From JAOAPY01 sp038237475 (GTDB lineage: Bacteria > Acidobacteriota > Blastocatellia > Pyrinomonadales > Pyrinomonadaceae): a stretch of DNA of 64,000 nucleotides. The stretch spans positions 124,001 through 188,000 of the forward strand of contig JBBRYS010000001.1 of assembly GCA_038237475.1 (NCBI GenBank). Reading direction: 5' to 3'. Made by a program: the position numbers and the translations under genes. Positions 42,810 to 51,567 of the stretch are shown here, piece after piece (positions within the stretch are counted from its first letter, which is position 1; each line of letters opens with the position of its first letter). The notes below the pieces were generated by a model. The model was not told the DNA's origin. It saw nothing but the letters and a program-made list of their open reading frames with translations, and made no database searches.

Positions 42810-43370
42810 ATGGCTGTTCTGAAGAAAATTCGCTCTCGTTGGCTGTCGCAGTCGTCTGAGGTGCCGCCTGCTGACTATCCGGCCAAGCACGAGAACGTCG
42901 TATCGATCAATGCGGATCTGAGATACGACGTCCGGCCCCTGAGCATTTCCCAGCTCGACGAGTGTTGGCGTTTGGATCAGCGCTGCTTCGTCGATGGCGA
43001 AGCATACAGCCGCGACACTTTCGAATATCTACTCACAGCTCCGGAATCGGTGTCCTACAGAGTGGTAACGCAAAGCGGAATCATGGTTGGCTTTGTTATA
43101 GGCCTGATGGAACCAGATCATACCGGGCACATCACCACCGTCGGGGTAGCACCCGATCACCGGCGCCGGCATTTGGCCAAACGGCTAATGGTAAAAGTGG
43201 AAGAAGGTTTTAGGCGGAGAAATATCCGGATCGTACGGCTGGAAGTCAGATCGCTCAATGTTTCAGCGCAACAACTCTACCTTAGCCTGGGATATACAGT
43301 CACACAGCGCCTACCGAAATATTACTCAAATGGCGGCGACGGATTGTTGATGGTAAAGGCCCTGGATTAA
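42810..43370 (+). CDS. GNAT N-acetyltransferase (RimI-like)
   Basis: 186 residues from ATG 42810. A divergent leader of 45 residues precedes a GNAT domain: VRPLSISQLDECWRLDQRCF, VGFVIGLMEPDHTGHITTVGVAPDHRRRHLAKRLM with the acetyl-CoA loop RRRHLA, and VRLEVRSLNVSAQQLYLSLGYTVT (core LEVRSLNVSAQQLYLSLGY) as in RimI. YYSNGGDGLLMVK closes the fold. Probably acetylates a protein N-terminus; the substrate is inferred only by family. Confidence 0.85.
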   Translation: MAVLKKIRSRWLSQSSEVPPADYPAKHENVVSINADLRYDVRPLSISQLDECWRLDQRCFVDGEAYSRDTFEYLLTAPESVSYRVVTQSGIMVGFVIGLMEPDHTGHITTVGVAPDHRRRHLAKRLMVKVEEGFRRRNIRIVRLEVRSLNVSAQQLYLSLGYTVTQRLPKYYSNGGDGLLMVKALD

Positions 43371-43390
43371 CTTCTCGCGCTGGTGCGTGA

Positions 43391-43975
43391 TTATCCTTTG
43401 CGCAACTCGGTAAGCACTTGTTTGGCAACCGCTTTGAGCGTATCGAAGACACCGGTCCCGACGGACGCCACGGCCTCCACAACTGGCTCACCTTTCCGGT
43501 AAAGCTCTTCCCTCAACTCCTCGACCGGAATCACATTTGGTAAATCTCGCTTGTTGAGCTGCAGCACGTAAGGTAGTTTCATCAGGTCGTAACCCTGACT
43601 CCGCAAATTTTCTTCCAGGTTCGCAAGCGATTCGACATTGGCGTCCATACGCTCTTCCTGTGAATCTGCTACAAAAACAACACCGTCTACTCCCTTCAGG
43701 ATCAATTTGCGCGACGCATCATAAAAAACTTGTCCCGGTACTGTGTACAGATGAAAGCGCGTCTTAAAGCCTCTCACGGTGCCCAACTCGAGTGGCATGA
43801 AGTCGAAGAACAGGGTACGGTCCGTCTCGGTGGCGAGACTAATCAGTTTTCCTCGAGACTGTGGGGCAGTAGCGTCAAAAATGTGCTGCAAATTGGTAGT
43901 CTTGCCGCAAAGTCCCGGACCGTAGTAAACGATCTTGCAATTTATTTCGCGTGATGCGTAATTGATGAAAGTCAT
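43391..43975 (-). CDS. mglA: Ras-like GTPase MglA
   Basis: 194 residues. P-loop GPGLCGKTTNL, switch I region with TETDRTLFFDF, switch II TVPGQVFYDASRK where the usual DxxG Asp is replaced (as in Myxococcus MglA), VVFVADSQEERMDAN, and NKRDLPN (NKxD). Controls cell polarity and motility or polar machinery placement. Encoded 12 bases after mglB, its GTPase-activating partner, in the same unit. Confidence 0.95.
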   Translation of the reverse strand: MTFINYASREINCKIVYYGPGLCGKTTNLQHIFDATAPQSRGKLISLATETDRTLFFDFMPLELGTVRGFKTRFHLYTVPGQVFYDASRKLILKGVDGVVFVADSQEERMDANVESLANLEENLRSQGYDLMKLPYVLQLNKRDLPNVIPVEELREELYRKGEPVVEAVASVGTGVFDTLKAVAKQVLTELRKG

Positions 43976-43987
43976 AGGAGCGTGAAT

Positions 43988-44461
43988 TTAGCTAAAAAGA
44001 CTATCGATATCTTCTTCGGTGATCCCCGCAAAGGGTGATTCCAGGTCTTCGCAACCATCGCGGAGAATTTCTTCGAAGAGCAATTGTAGTTGTCGCGCGA
44101 TTTGCCTGCTGCGCAGTTTCACCAGCCCGAGACTGGACTTCTCGTCGAAAACCACGACCAGCAATAGCCTCCCAATGACGGAGATGTGGATACTCTCCTT
44201 CTCTCCTTCATGCGACAAAGTGGGAAACTCTTTTTCGCCGATCAACTGGGCCATGCCATCGGTCGCGGCAACGTTCCCTGCGACCAGCGAGGCCAGGCTG
44301 GTTGTGTCAAGATCTCCCACTTCACCCTGGACAGCTATCTGCTGTCCATCTTTGTCCACCAGGAAGACCACGCGTGCATAAGAATCCATGCGAAGTCTGG
44401 CCAGGACGGCTTTGATTTGGTGAAACCGCTCTTCACGTAAAAGGATCGGAGTGTCTGGCAT
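43988..44461 (-). CDS. mglB: Roadblock/LC7 domain protein MglB
   Basis: 157 residues from ATG 44461 (MPDTPILL). Roadblock/LC7 fold: FHQIKAVLARLRMDSYARVVFLVDKDGQQIAVQGE (core ARVVFLVDKDGQQIAVQG), TTSLASLVAGNVAATDGMAQLIGE, and VIGRLLLVVVFDEKSSLGLVKLR. MglB stimulates GTP hydrolysis by MglA. The tail ends in an acidic DIDSLFS. A GTG further upstream (44569) extends the frame by a low-complexity leader and is less likely. Confidence 0.93.
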   Translation of the reverse strand: MPDTPILLREERFHQIKAVLARLRMDSYARVVFLVDKDGQQIAVQGEVGDLDTTSLASLVAGNVAATDGMAQLIGEKEFPTLSHEGEKESIHISVIGRLLLVVVFDEKSSLGLVKLRSRQIARQLQLLFEEILRDGCEDLESPFAGITEEDIDSLFS

Positions 44462-44620
44462 CGATACGGTTCTCTTGGTTTGGGTGCGAGCGGAAGGGCG
44501 TGCGGATTGAGTTGACTTAGAATTGATTTCCTCGGACCCGAATCCTGTTGCGGTCGTGGAAATCCCCACTCAATGTCGAATAGTGGCTCGTCTGATTTCT
44601 AAAAGCCCGAGCCGCAAGTC

Positions 44621-44649
44621 ACTCTAGCATAGCCAACAATGACCATCAA
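44621..44649 (-). promoter_or_regulatory. Candidate promoter for mglBA
   Basis: Minus strand TTGATG (44649-44644), 17-base spacer, TAGAGT (44626-44621). Four of six matches in each hexamer with ideal spacing; predicts a leader of about 150 bases. Confidence 0.5.
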
Positions 44650-44729
44650 GTGTTTTTCTTTGTTTATCTCAAAGTGACAAGTTTTAAGTGGATGGTCCAA
44701 GTTCGACGTCTCCAAGCCCCTTTATTGCG

Positions 44730-44758
44730 TTGATTTAGCTATAAACGTGTGCTAAGCT
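44730..44758 (+). promoter_or_regulatory. Candidate promoter for the H1-like/TPR gene
   Basis: TTGATT (44730-44735), 17-base spacer, TAAGCT (44753-44758), 58 bases before the start codon. The -10 is a weak match. Confidence 0.35.
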
Positions 44759-44816
44759 TCGCGCGGATTTTTGGTAAGGACTCAGGGCAAATTTTCCTAC
44801 CCTCTAAGGGGTTCAG

Positions 44817-45710
44817 ATGAGCAGTCCCGTAACAAAAGGAATGAGGCGATCAGCTTCCAGGCGCTCGGCGCCTAAAGTTGCGGCCAAGAGTAAGCCCCTC
44901 AAGCCTAAGTCCGCGCGCCCAAAATCGCTTGCCAAGCGAAACTCCGGGGCCAAGGCTCCAGCCCGGAAAGCCTTGAAGCTGGGCGCAAAATCCGCCGCTA
45001 AGACTAAACCTGCAAAGAAACAAGTCACGAAGACGCGCAAGGTCGTTGCGGCAAAACCTAAAACCACTAAAAAAACTATTCCCGCTAAGTCCGCAGCCGT
45101 AAGTCAAAAGAAGCGAGCGGTGGTCACGCCTGCGAGAGTCAAAAAGACTCATACTCCTGCGCGAGCAGTCCGAGCCCGCAAGCCTACGGTCGCGCCATTG
45201 CCTCCTCCAAGACAGCCCACGGTTGATGAAACCGCTGCGCTTCAGTCCTTTGACCGCGCACACAGGGAGTTCACGCGAGGACGCTTTCAGGAAGCTTTAA
45301 ACCAGTTTCGAATTCTGGTTGAAAGATATTCTCAAGTTTCGGAGGTTGCTGCGCGTGCCAGAACCTACCTCGCCATCTCGGAGTCCCGTTTGCGCACTGA
45401 CAGTATGCTGCCCAGGGATGCTGACTCACTCTATGATCGCGGAGTAATCGAGTTAAACCGCGGAGAGTACGTGGCGGCGCAGGAGATGTTCGAACGCGCC
45501 ATCAAACGAGAACCCGAAGCGGCACACATTCATTATGGTCTGGCAGCTACCCGCGCACGGCTCGGAGCTATCGACCTGGCACTGCAATCCCTTCAACGAG
45601 CGCTGGATCTCCAACCTAGCTTGCGGGTTCGTGCGCAAAATGATCATGACCTTCATCCTTTGCGCAATGATCCGGATTTTGACAAGCTAGTATTCGCCTC
45701 GCGCCTGTAA
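44817..45710 (+). CDS. Histone-H1-like Lys/Ala-rich tail fused to TPR repeats
   Basis: 297 residues. The first 125 are extremely basic, rich in Lys, Ala, Pro and Arg with AKSKPLKPKSARPKSLAK-type repeats, resembling eukaryotic H1 tails and bacterial AlgP/HctB-like proteins. From about 140 there is a helical region with TPR character (AHREFTRGRFQEALNQFRIL, LYDRGVIELNRGEYVAAQEMFERAIKREP, IHYGLAATRARLGAIDLALQSLQRALDLQP, each partly quoted). It may bind nucleic acid or polyanion and recruit partners through the TPR. Strong AAGGGG before ATG. It is followed 94 bases later by yvcK. Confidence 0.75.
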   Translation: MSSPVTKGMRRSASRRSAPKVAAKSKPLKPKSARPKSLAKRNSGAKAPARKALKLGAKSAAKTKPAKKQVTKTRKVVAAKPKTTKKTIPAKSAAVSQKKRAVVTPARVKKTHTPARAVRARKPTVAPLPPPRQPTVDETAALQSFDRAHREFTRGRFQEALNQFRILVERYSQVSEVAARARTYLAISESRLRTDSMLPRDADSLYDRGVIELNRGEYVAAQEMFERAIKREPEAAHIHYGLAATRARLGAIDLALQSLQRALDLQPSLRVRAQNDHDLHPLRNDPDFDKLVFASRL

Positions 45711-45804
45711 CCCCTACGCCTACTCCGCCAAATCTGACTTTCTGTTTTAAAACAACTGCACTTTTAGGTATCATTGACGACCGCGTTCCGGGAGAAGCGT
45801 TACA

Positions 45805-46836
45805 TTGCAAACAGTCGATAACCATGATGGTCTTAATCTGGTCGCTATTGGTGGTGGCACAGGTCTTTCAACTTTGCTAGCGGGTCTGAAACGCAGGGTT
45901 GGAATGCAGGCCAACGATGAGACCTGGTTTAAAGATTTATCGGCGATAGTGACTGTTTCAGACGACGGTGGCAGTTCCGGCCGCTTGCGTGAAGAGTTGC
46001 AAATGTTGCCGCCGGGCGATATTCGCAATTGCATGATCGCGCTTTCCGAAGACTCAACCCTTATCTCCCGTCTATTTCGGCATCGATTTCGTGGCAATGG
46101 TGAACTGGGCGGCCATAGCTTCGGCAATCTCTTCCTCGCAGCGTTGACGGAGGTGACCGGCGATTTTGTCGAGGCAGTGCGGCTCTCGTCCGAAGTCCTG
46201 GCGAGCAAAGGTCATATTTATCCAGCCACAATCAACGACGTTCGATTGGTTGCCGAACTGGAAGACGGTTCATCAGTTCGGGGTGAAACACTGATCACCG
46301 CTTCCCACTCAAGAATCCGGCGATTGCGTCTCGAGCCGGAACAGTGCTTACCCCTGCCGGAAGCTCTCACATCAATCCGAACCGCCGATGTCATCACGGT
46401 CGGGCCCGGGTCGCTCTACACAAGTATTCTTCCAAACCTGCTGGTATCGCGGGTCGCGACAGCCATTGGCGCGGCGAAGGCCATCAAGATTTTTATTTGC
46501 AACCTGATGACACAGCCTGGCGAGACCGACGGCTACACCGCCCTGCAGCATCTGGAGATCGTCAAACAGTATGCTCCGGAAATTAGATTTGACTTTGTAG
46601 TGGTGAACGATCGCCCAATTTCCAGTGAACAGGCTGCTCTGTATGCAGCGGAAGGCGCCATACAGATCGGAATCGCTGATGACCTCAGTGAAAATCAACT
46701 CAACGGTGATACAGAGATCGTGCGTGCCGACCTCCTGCATTCAGGCGAGAAGGTCAGGCACGATTCTGAAACGCTAGCCAGCGTGGTCGTAACCTGCTGG
46801 CAGCGAGCGAAGTCACGACGGCTGGTCAACGCATAG
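45805..46836 (+). CDS. yvcK: UDP-GlcNAc-binding regulator YvcK/GlmR (CofD-like)
   Basis: 343 residues, CofD/YvcK fold: LVAIGGGTGLSTLLAGLKR, AIVTVSDDGGSSGRLREEL, LPPGDIRNCMIALSE, FGNLFLAALTEVTGDF, and ADVITVGPGSLYTSILPNLLV. Members bind UDP-GlcNAc and are needed for growth on gluconeogenic carbon; in Bacillus the protein stimulates GlmS. The start is TTG with GGGAG ten bases upstream; no ATG is available in frame nearby. Two bases separate it from glmU and glmS follows, supporting the regulatory link. Confidence 0.93.
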   Translation: MQTVDNHDGLNLVAIGGGTGLSTLLAGLKRRVGMQANDETWFKDLSAIVTVSDDGGSSGRLREELQMLPPGDIRNCMIALSEDSTLISRLFRHRFRGNGELGGHSFGNLFLAALTEVTGDFVEAVRLSSEVLASKGHIYPATINDVRLVAELEDGSSVRGETLITASHSRIRRLRLEPEQCLPLPEALTSIRTADVITVGPGSLYTSILPNLLVSRVATAIGAAKAIKIFICNLMTQPGETDGYTALQHLEIVKQYAPEIRFDFVVVNDRPISSEQAALYAAEGAIQIGIADDLSENQLNGDTEIVRADLLHSGEKVRHDSETLASVVVTCWQRAKSRRLVNA

Positions 46837-46838
46837 CC

Positions 46839-48266
46839 ATGCCAAACGAGATTCGCTTGAACCCACACTCAGAACGCCCCCTCGACATCCTGGTACTCGC
46901 GGCCGGACTCGGCACGCGCATGAAATCCGGCAAGGCAAAGGTGCTGCACCAACTTGCCGGTCGACCGCTGATTGCGCACGTCTGTCGCACAGCCCTAACT
47001 CTCGCGCCGCGCATGATTCATGTAATTGTGGGACACCAGGCTGAGCGTGTTGAGGCTGCCGTGCTCGAGGCAGTAGATCCGGCACTGGTTTCATTCAGCA
47101 AACAGGCCCGCCAACTGGGAACCGGCGATGCCGTGATGTCGGCACGCCCGGCTTTTTCAGATTCTGATGCAACGGTCATGATTCTTTCGGGAGACGTGCC
47201 GCTGATTCGAACTGAGACGTTGCGACTCCTGCTGGAAACTCACCATGAGAAGGGCGGCGCCTGCACCATTCTAAGTGTGAGATTGGAGAACCCCACCGGT
47301 TATGGCCGGATGGTGCGCGACTCTCACGATCGTTTCTTAAAAATTGTGGAACAGAAAGACGCCACCGCGGATGAGAAGCAGATTCGCGAGATCAATTCCG
47401 GCATATACTGTTTCGACGCGCGCAAGTTGTTCGCAGCCCTCGAACGAGTAAAACCGCAGAACCAACAGGGCGAGTACTACCTTACCGATGTAGCTGAAAT
47501 TCTTTTGTCTGACGGCGAGCAGGTGGATGTTTTTCTCCATACGGACGCACGAGAAGTTTCCGGGATCAACACGCGAGCGGAATTGGCCGAGTTTGAAAAT
47601 CTGGTCCGCCGAAGCACTGTGCGAGGATTGATGCTTGATGGCGGGGTGACGTTTATCGATCCGTCACGCGCCTATATCAGCCTCGAAGCGGAAATCGGTC
47701 GCGACACCGTCATCTATCCCGATGTGCAGATCGAAGGGCATACAGTCATCGGGGAAAACTGTGTCCTGCGCTCCGGCACGCGCATCACTAATTCACGGCT
47801 CGGCAATGATGTAACAATCAAAGACCATTGTCTGATCGTCGATTCCGAGATCGAGGCTAAATGTTCGGTCGGTCCGTTTGCGCACCTTCGCATGAACGCT
47901 TTACTCGCTGAAGGGTCGACGGTCGGCAATTTTGTCGAAGTCAAGAAGTCGCGTTTGGGCCGTGGCTCAAAAGCTATGCACCTTACCTACCTCGGAGATG
48001 CGACGATAGGTGAAAAGACAAACATCGGAGCCGGCACTGTCACCTGCAATTACGACGGCCGCGCTAAACACCAGACCATCATCGAAGACAATGTTAAGAT
48101 CGGCTCGGATACGATGCTGGTGGCACCTGTCAAAATCGGGAAGGGCTCTGTAACCGCCGCCGGTTCTGTAGTAACCAAAGACGTCCCGCCTGATACGCTG
48201 GTCGCCGGCGTACCCGCAATGATAAAGAAACGTTTACAAAAAAGGAGCGATGAAGAACCGGGCTAA
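46839..48266 (+). CDS. glmU: Bifunctional UDP-N-acetylglucosamine pyrophosphorylase / glucosamine-1-phosphate acetyltransferase
   Basis: 475 residues. N-terminal uridyltransferase: VLAAGLGTRMKSGKAKVLHQLAG, GTGDAVMSARPAF, ILSGDVPLI, EINSGIYCFD. C-terminal left-handed beta helix with hexapeptide repeats and the acetyltransferase motifs NFVEVKKSRLGRGSKAMHLTYLGD (core GRGSKAMHLTYLGD) and NIGAGTVTCNYDGRAKHQT. Makes UDP-GlcNAc from GlcN-1-P. Between yvcK and glmS. Confidence 0.97.
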   Translation: MPNEIRLNPHSERPLDILVLAAGLGTRMKSGKAKVLHQLAGRPLIAHVCRTALTLAPRMIHVIVGHQAERVEAAVLEAVDPALVSFSKQARQLGTGDAVMSARPAFSDSDATVMILSGDVPLIRTETLRLLLETHHEKGGACTILSVRLENPTGYGRMVRDSHDRFLKIVEQKDATADEKQIREINSGIYCFDARKLFAALERVKPQNQQGEYYLTDVAEILLSDGEQVDVFLHTDAREVSGINTRAELAEFENLVRRSTVRGLMLDGGVTFIDPSRAYISLEAEIGRDTVIYPDVQIEGHTVIGENCVLRSGTRITNSRLGNDVTIKDHCLIVDSEIEAKCSVGPFAHLRMNALLAEGSTVGNFVEVKKSRLGRGSKAMHLTYLGDATIGEKTNIGAGTVTCNYDGRAKHQTIIEDNVKIGSDTMLVAPVKIGKGSVTAAGSVVTKDVPPDTLVAGVPAMIKKRLQKRSDEEPG

Positions 48267-48309
48267 TCATTGATCGCTCGCCATCCCTGGTCCTTCATTC
48301 CTTGATTTT

Positions 48310-50172
48310 ATGTGTGGAATTGTTGGTTATGTAGGCAATAAGCAGGTGGTTCCGTTGATAATAGACGGGCTGCGCAAACTTGAGTATCGGGGTTACGATT
48401 CAGCGGGTATCGCGGTAGTCAATGAAACCCACGAACTACAGATTCGCCGGGCTGAGGGTAAGCTGCGGAATTTGGAAGAGGTAATCCGGCTGACGCCGCT
48501 CGACGGCACCTACGGCATCGGACACACGCGCTGGGCTACGCACGGCCGGCCGACCGAGGAAAACGCTCACCCACATCGCGACTGCACCGGACGCGTAGTT
48601 GTCGTTCATAACGGCATCATTGAAAACTATCTGCAGTTGAAAGAACGTCTGCGCCAGACCGACCATCAGTTTGTCACGGAAACTGATACGGAAATCATCG
48701 CGCACCTGATCGAGGAATACCTGAGACGTGGCGACAACTTTGAAAAAGCAGTCAGAGAGACCGCCCGTGAGCTGCGCGGAATTTTTGCGCTTGCCATTAT
48801 CAATGCCGACGAACCGGATACCATTATCGCCCTGCGCCAAGGACCTCCAGTAGTTATTGGTCTCGGCGACAGAGAATTTTTCGTAGCCTCGGACATTCCT
48901 CCTATTCTGCAACACACCCGCGACATTTTCTTTTTGGGTGACGGTGAAATGGCTGTGCTGACTCGCGATGCTGTCAGCGTCAGCGACTTTGCCGGCAATT
49001 CCGTCGAGCCCGCGATTCAAAGAATCACCTGGGATCCGATCATGGCTGAGAAGGGCGGCTTCAAGCATTTCATGCTCAAGGAAATTTATGAGCAGCCGCG
49101 CGCCGTTCGCGACACTGTCCAGGGTCGACTTTCACTTGATACCGGACGCGTGTTTCTGGATGAAATGCCGAACATCAGCGAAGCCGACTTCAAACGCTTC
49201 ACCTCGATCAAGATCGCTGCCTGTGGCACCTCCTGGCATGCGGGTTTAGCGGGCAAGTACATGATTGAGCAACTGGCACGCGTCCCGGTCGAAGTCGATT
49301 ACGCATCCGAGTTTCGTTATCGCAATCCGGTCCTGGACGAGAACACGTTGTTGCTGGTGATTTCGCAATCAGGCGAGACCGCCGACACCATCGCTGCCCT
49401 GCGCGAAGCAAAGGAACAGGGTGCGAAGGGACTGGCGATCTGTAACGTTCAGGGCTCGATGATTGTGCGCGAAGCAGACGGAACGATCCTGACGCATGCC
49501 GGCCCCGAGATTGGCGTAGCGTCAACCAAGGCGTTCACTTCGCAGATGATTGCGCTTTACCTGCTGGGATTGTACCTGGGTGAGCTGCGCGGAACTTTAT
49601 CCGAAGAGCAGGCCAGGCAGCACGCTCAACAACTAGCTGAGTTGCCGCTCAAGCTGGAGACTTTGTTGAACGAGTCCGACGAGATTGAGGAATTGGCGAA
49701 AGAGTTCTTTCGTTCCACCGACTTTCTCTATCTCGGCCGCGGCATCAACTTCCCCGTTGCGCTTGAGGGTGCACTGAAGCTGAAAGAAATCTCTTACATT
49801 CATGCTGAAGGTTATCCGGCAGGGGAAATGAAACACGGACCCAACGCTCTTATCGACGAGCGTTTGCCGGTGCTCTTTATCAACACCCGCGAGCAGGACA
49901 ATCACGCCTCTGAGTTGCGCTATGAGAAAACGCATTCAAACATTGTTGAGGTTAAAGCTCGGGAAGGAATTGTGATTTCAATTCTCACTGAGGGCGATAC
50001 GATGTCTACTGCAGTGTCGGATCACGTGATCGAGATCCCCGCGGCCAGCGATCTGCTTTCGCCGATACTCTCAATCATTCCCCTGCAGTTGTTGGCCTAC
50101 CACATCGCCGTCCGCCGTGGCTGCGACGTGGACCAACCCCGTAACCTGGCCAAGAGTGTAACTGTCGAATAA
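48310..50172 (+). CDS. glmS: Glutamine-fructose-6-phosphate aminotransferase (isomerizing)
   Basis: 620 residues. Catalytic Cys2 in MCGIVGYVGNKQV; glutaminase motifs LEYRGYDSAGIAV, IGHTRWATHGRPTEENAHPH and VVHNGIIENY; two SIS isomerase domains with AACGTSWHAGLAGKY, VISQSGETADTIAAL, and LGRGINFPVALEGALKLKEISYIHAEGYPAGEMKHGP (core ISYIHAEGYPAGEMKHGP); C-terminal NLAKSVTVE. First step of hexosamine synthesis. The 43-base gap after glmU is too short for a glmS ribozyme. Confidence 0.98.
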   Translation: MCGIVGYVGNKQVVPLIIDGLRKLEYRGYDSAGIAVVNETHELQIRRAEGKLRNLEEVIRLTPLDGTYGIGHTRWATHGRPTEENAHPHRDCTGRVVVVHNGIIENYLQLKERLRQTDHQFVTETDTEIIAHLIEEYLRRGDNFEKAVRETARELRGIFALAIINADEPDTIIALRQGPPVVIGLGDREFFVASDIPPILQHTRDIFFLGDGEMAVLTRDAVSVSDFAGNSVEPAIQRITWDPIMAEKGGFKHFMLKEIYEQPRAVRDTVQGRLSLDTGRVFLDEMPNISEADFKRFTSIKIAACGTSWHAGLAGKYMIEQLARVPVEVDYASEFRYRNPVLDENTLLLVISQSGETADTIAALREAKEQGAKGLAICNVQGSMIVREADGTILTHAGPEIGVASTKAFTSQMIALYLLGLYLGELRGTLSEEQARQHAQQLAELPLKLETLLNESDEIEELAKEFFRSTDFLYLGRGINFPVALEGALKLKEISYIHAEGYPAGEMKHGPNALIDERLPVLFINTREQDNHASELRYEKTHSNIVEVKAREGIVISILTEGDTMSTAVSDHVIEIPAASDLLSPILSIIPLQLLAYHIAVRRGCDVDQPRNLAKSVTVE

Positions 50173-50239
50173 CAGGCGGCTACAATTTCGCTTCTTCTTT
50201 TTTCTTCTTTTTTGGGCCTTGCGACCGGCTGAAGAAATT

Positions 50240-51337
50240 CTATTTATCGACAGCTGGATCAGCGTTGGAGTTTTCCTGCTGCAGGAGTTGCTGCTTCCGG
50301 TCTATGCCCCAGCGATAGCCGCTTAGGCTGTTATTGCTGCCGATAACTCGATGACAGGGTACGATTAAGGCCACGGGATTTGTGGCGCAGGCTCGGGCTA
50401 CGGCGCGCACAGCGGTTGGGCGTCCGATTGCGCCGGCAACTTCGGAGTAGGATCGCGTCTGGCCATAGGGAATCTCCTGGAGGGCTTGCCAGACCAGCCG
50501 CTGAAATGCGGTTGCCTGCACATCGAGCGGTAGGGACAGATGGGGACGCCGGCCGGCGAGGTGTTCCAGAATTTGATCCACCGACTTACGTAAGCGCCCG
50601 TCGTCGAACTCGATACTCGCCTGCGAAAACTCATCCCGCAGGTCCGCTTCGAGCTCTGTTTTTGAAGAGCCCAGCCGGACTGCGCAGATTCCCTTCTCTG
50701 TCGCCGCGACCAGCAGATAACCCAGCTCACATTCAGAAATCGCATACGCGATCGACGCGCCGTTTCCATTGCGGCTGTAAGTCGCGGGAGTCATACCCAA
50801 CTCAGCGGCCGCGCGCTCATACAGTCTGCTGCTGGATCCGTAACCCGCATCGTACATAGACTCCGTAACTGATTGCCCAGTGCGCACGCCTTCTTTGAAT
50901 TTTTCGGCGCGCTGCCGGGCCGCATATTGTCCAGACGTTACACCGGTAATTCTCTTGAAGGTGCGTTGCAGGTGGAATGAGCTGATACCGAGCACGCTTG
51001 CGAGCTCACCGAGTTTGACGCGCTCGTCGCCCTGCTCCAGCAGAGCACAGGCACGTCGCACTAAATCGACGTTAGCGGCGTCAGCGACCGCCCGGGGATG
51101 ACAACGCAGGCAAGCTCTGAAGCCGGCTTGCTCCGCAGCTGCGGCTTGGCTGAAGAAACTGACGCGCTCACGCCGCGGCCGGCGCGCTGGGCAGGAGGGC
51201 CGGCAATAGATTCCCGTCGAGCTGACTGCGAAGACAAATTCGCCGTCACGCAGCTTGTCGCGGGTCACCACTGCCTGCCAAAGTTGTTCTTCATTTTCTG
51301 ACGAGTAAATCATTGGTGCTGCGACTGCGGCGCTCAT
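50240..51337 (-). CDS. ada: Ada-type DNA alkylation repair protein and activator
   Basis: 365 residues with all three Ada parts. N-terminal zinc domain: IYCRPSCPARRP and FRACLRCHPRA, ligands C45, C49, C76 and C79; one Cys accepts methyl from phosphotriesters. AraC-type helix-turn-helix about 95-190 (LGELASVLGISSFHLQRTFKRITGVTSGQY, partly quoted). C-terminal O6-methylguanine methyltransferase with VPCHRVIGSNNSLSGYRWG, acceptor C328. It should repair alkylated DNA and activate the adaptive response. Convergent with glmS; no alkA or alkB is adjacent. Confidence 0.94.
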   Translation of the reverse strand: MSAAVAAPMIYSSENEEQLWQAVVTRDKLRDGEFVFAVSSTGIYCRPSCPARRPRRERVSFFSQAAAAEQAGFRACLRCHPRAVADAANVDLVRRACALLEQGDERVKLGELASVLGISSFHLQRTFKRITGVTSGQYAARQRAEKFKEGVRTGQSVTESMYDAGYGSSSRLYERAAAELGMTPATYSRNGNGASIAYAISECELGYLLVAATEKGICAVRLGSSKTELEADLRDEFSQASIEFDDGRLRKSVDQILEHLAGRRPHLSLPLDVQATAFQRLVWQALQEIPYGQTRSYSEVAGAIGRPTAVRAVARACATNPVALIVPCHRVIGSNNSLSGYRWGIDRKQQLLQQENSNADPAVDK

Positions 51338-51463
51338 GGTTTGGTCCTCCAGTATCTGAAATCTGAAGGGGATGGTAAAGGAGCGGCCAGGATGGATCTA
51401 TCCGGTTCCTGCGGGCAAACCAGATGGCGCGTTTGTTATCAGGTGTTCAGAGCCGCCTTAAAG

Positions 51464-51536
51464 GCGTTCAGAGTACCCGCCTTTGGGCGGGCTCCTCCCC
51501 ACACAGAAACCCGCCTAAAGGCGGTACTCTGAGCGC
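51464..51536. repeat. Dispersed palindromic element, copy A
   Basis: GCGTTCAGAGTACC at 51464-51477 is the complement, with one mismatch, of GGTACTCTGAGCGC at 51523-51536; inner arms CCCGCCTTTGGGCGGG and CCCGCCTAAAGGCGG add further hairpins. A partial extra unit (GTTCAGAGCCGCCTTAAAGG) precedes it at 51445-51464. A related copy is at 57041-57109. No transposase is present, so it is REP- or MITE-like. Confidence 0.8.
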
Positions 51537-51567
51537 TTGTTTTGCGAGGATTGATTCGTGTGGTTAA

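Larger units (their letters stand above)
44462..44816. other. Divergent intergenic region between mglB and the H1-like/TPR gene
   Basis: About 355 bases with two candidate divergent promoters (44621-44649 minus, 44730-44758 plus) and an AAGGGG ribosome-binding site before the ATG at 44817. No gene or RNA was recognised. Confidence 0.5.

Noticed and set aside
48267..48309. glmS ribozyme upstream of glmS
   Set aside because: The glmU-glmS gap is only 43 bases and lacks the ribozyme core.
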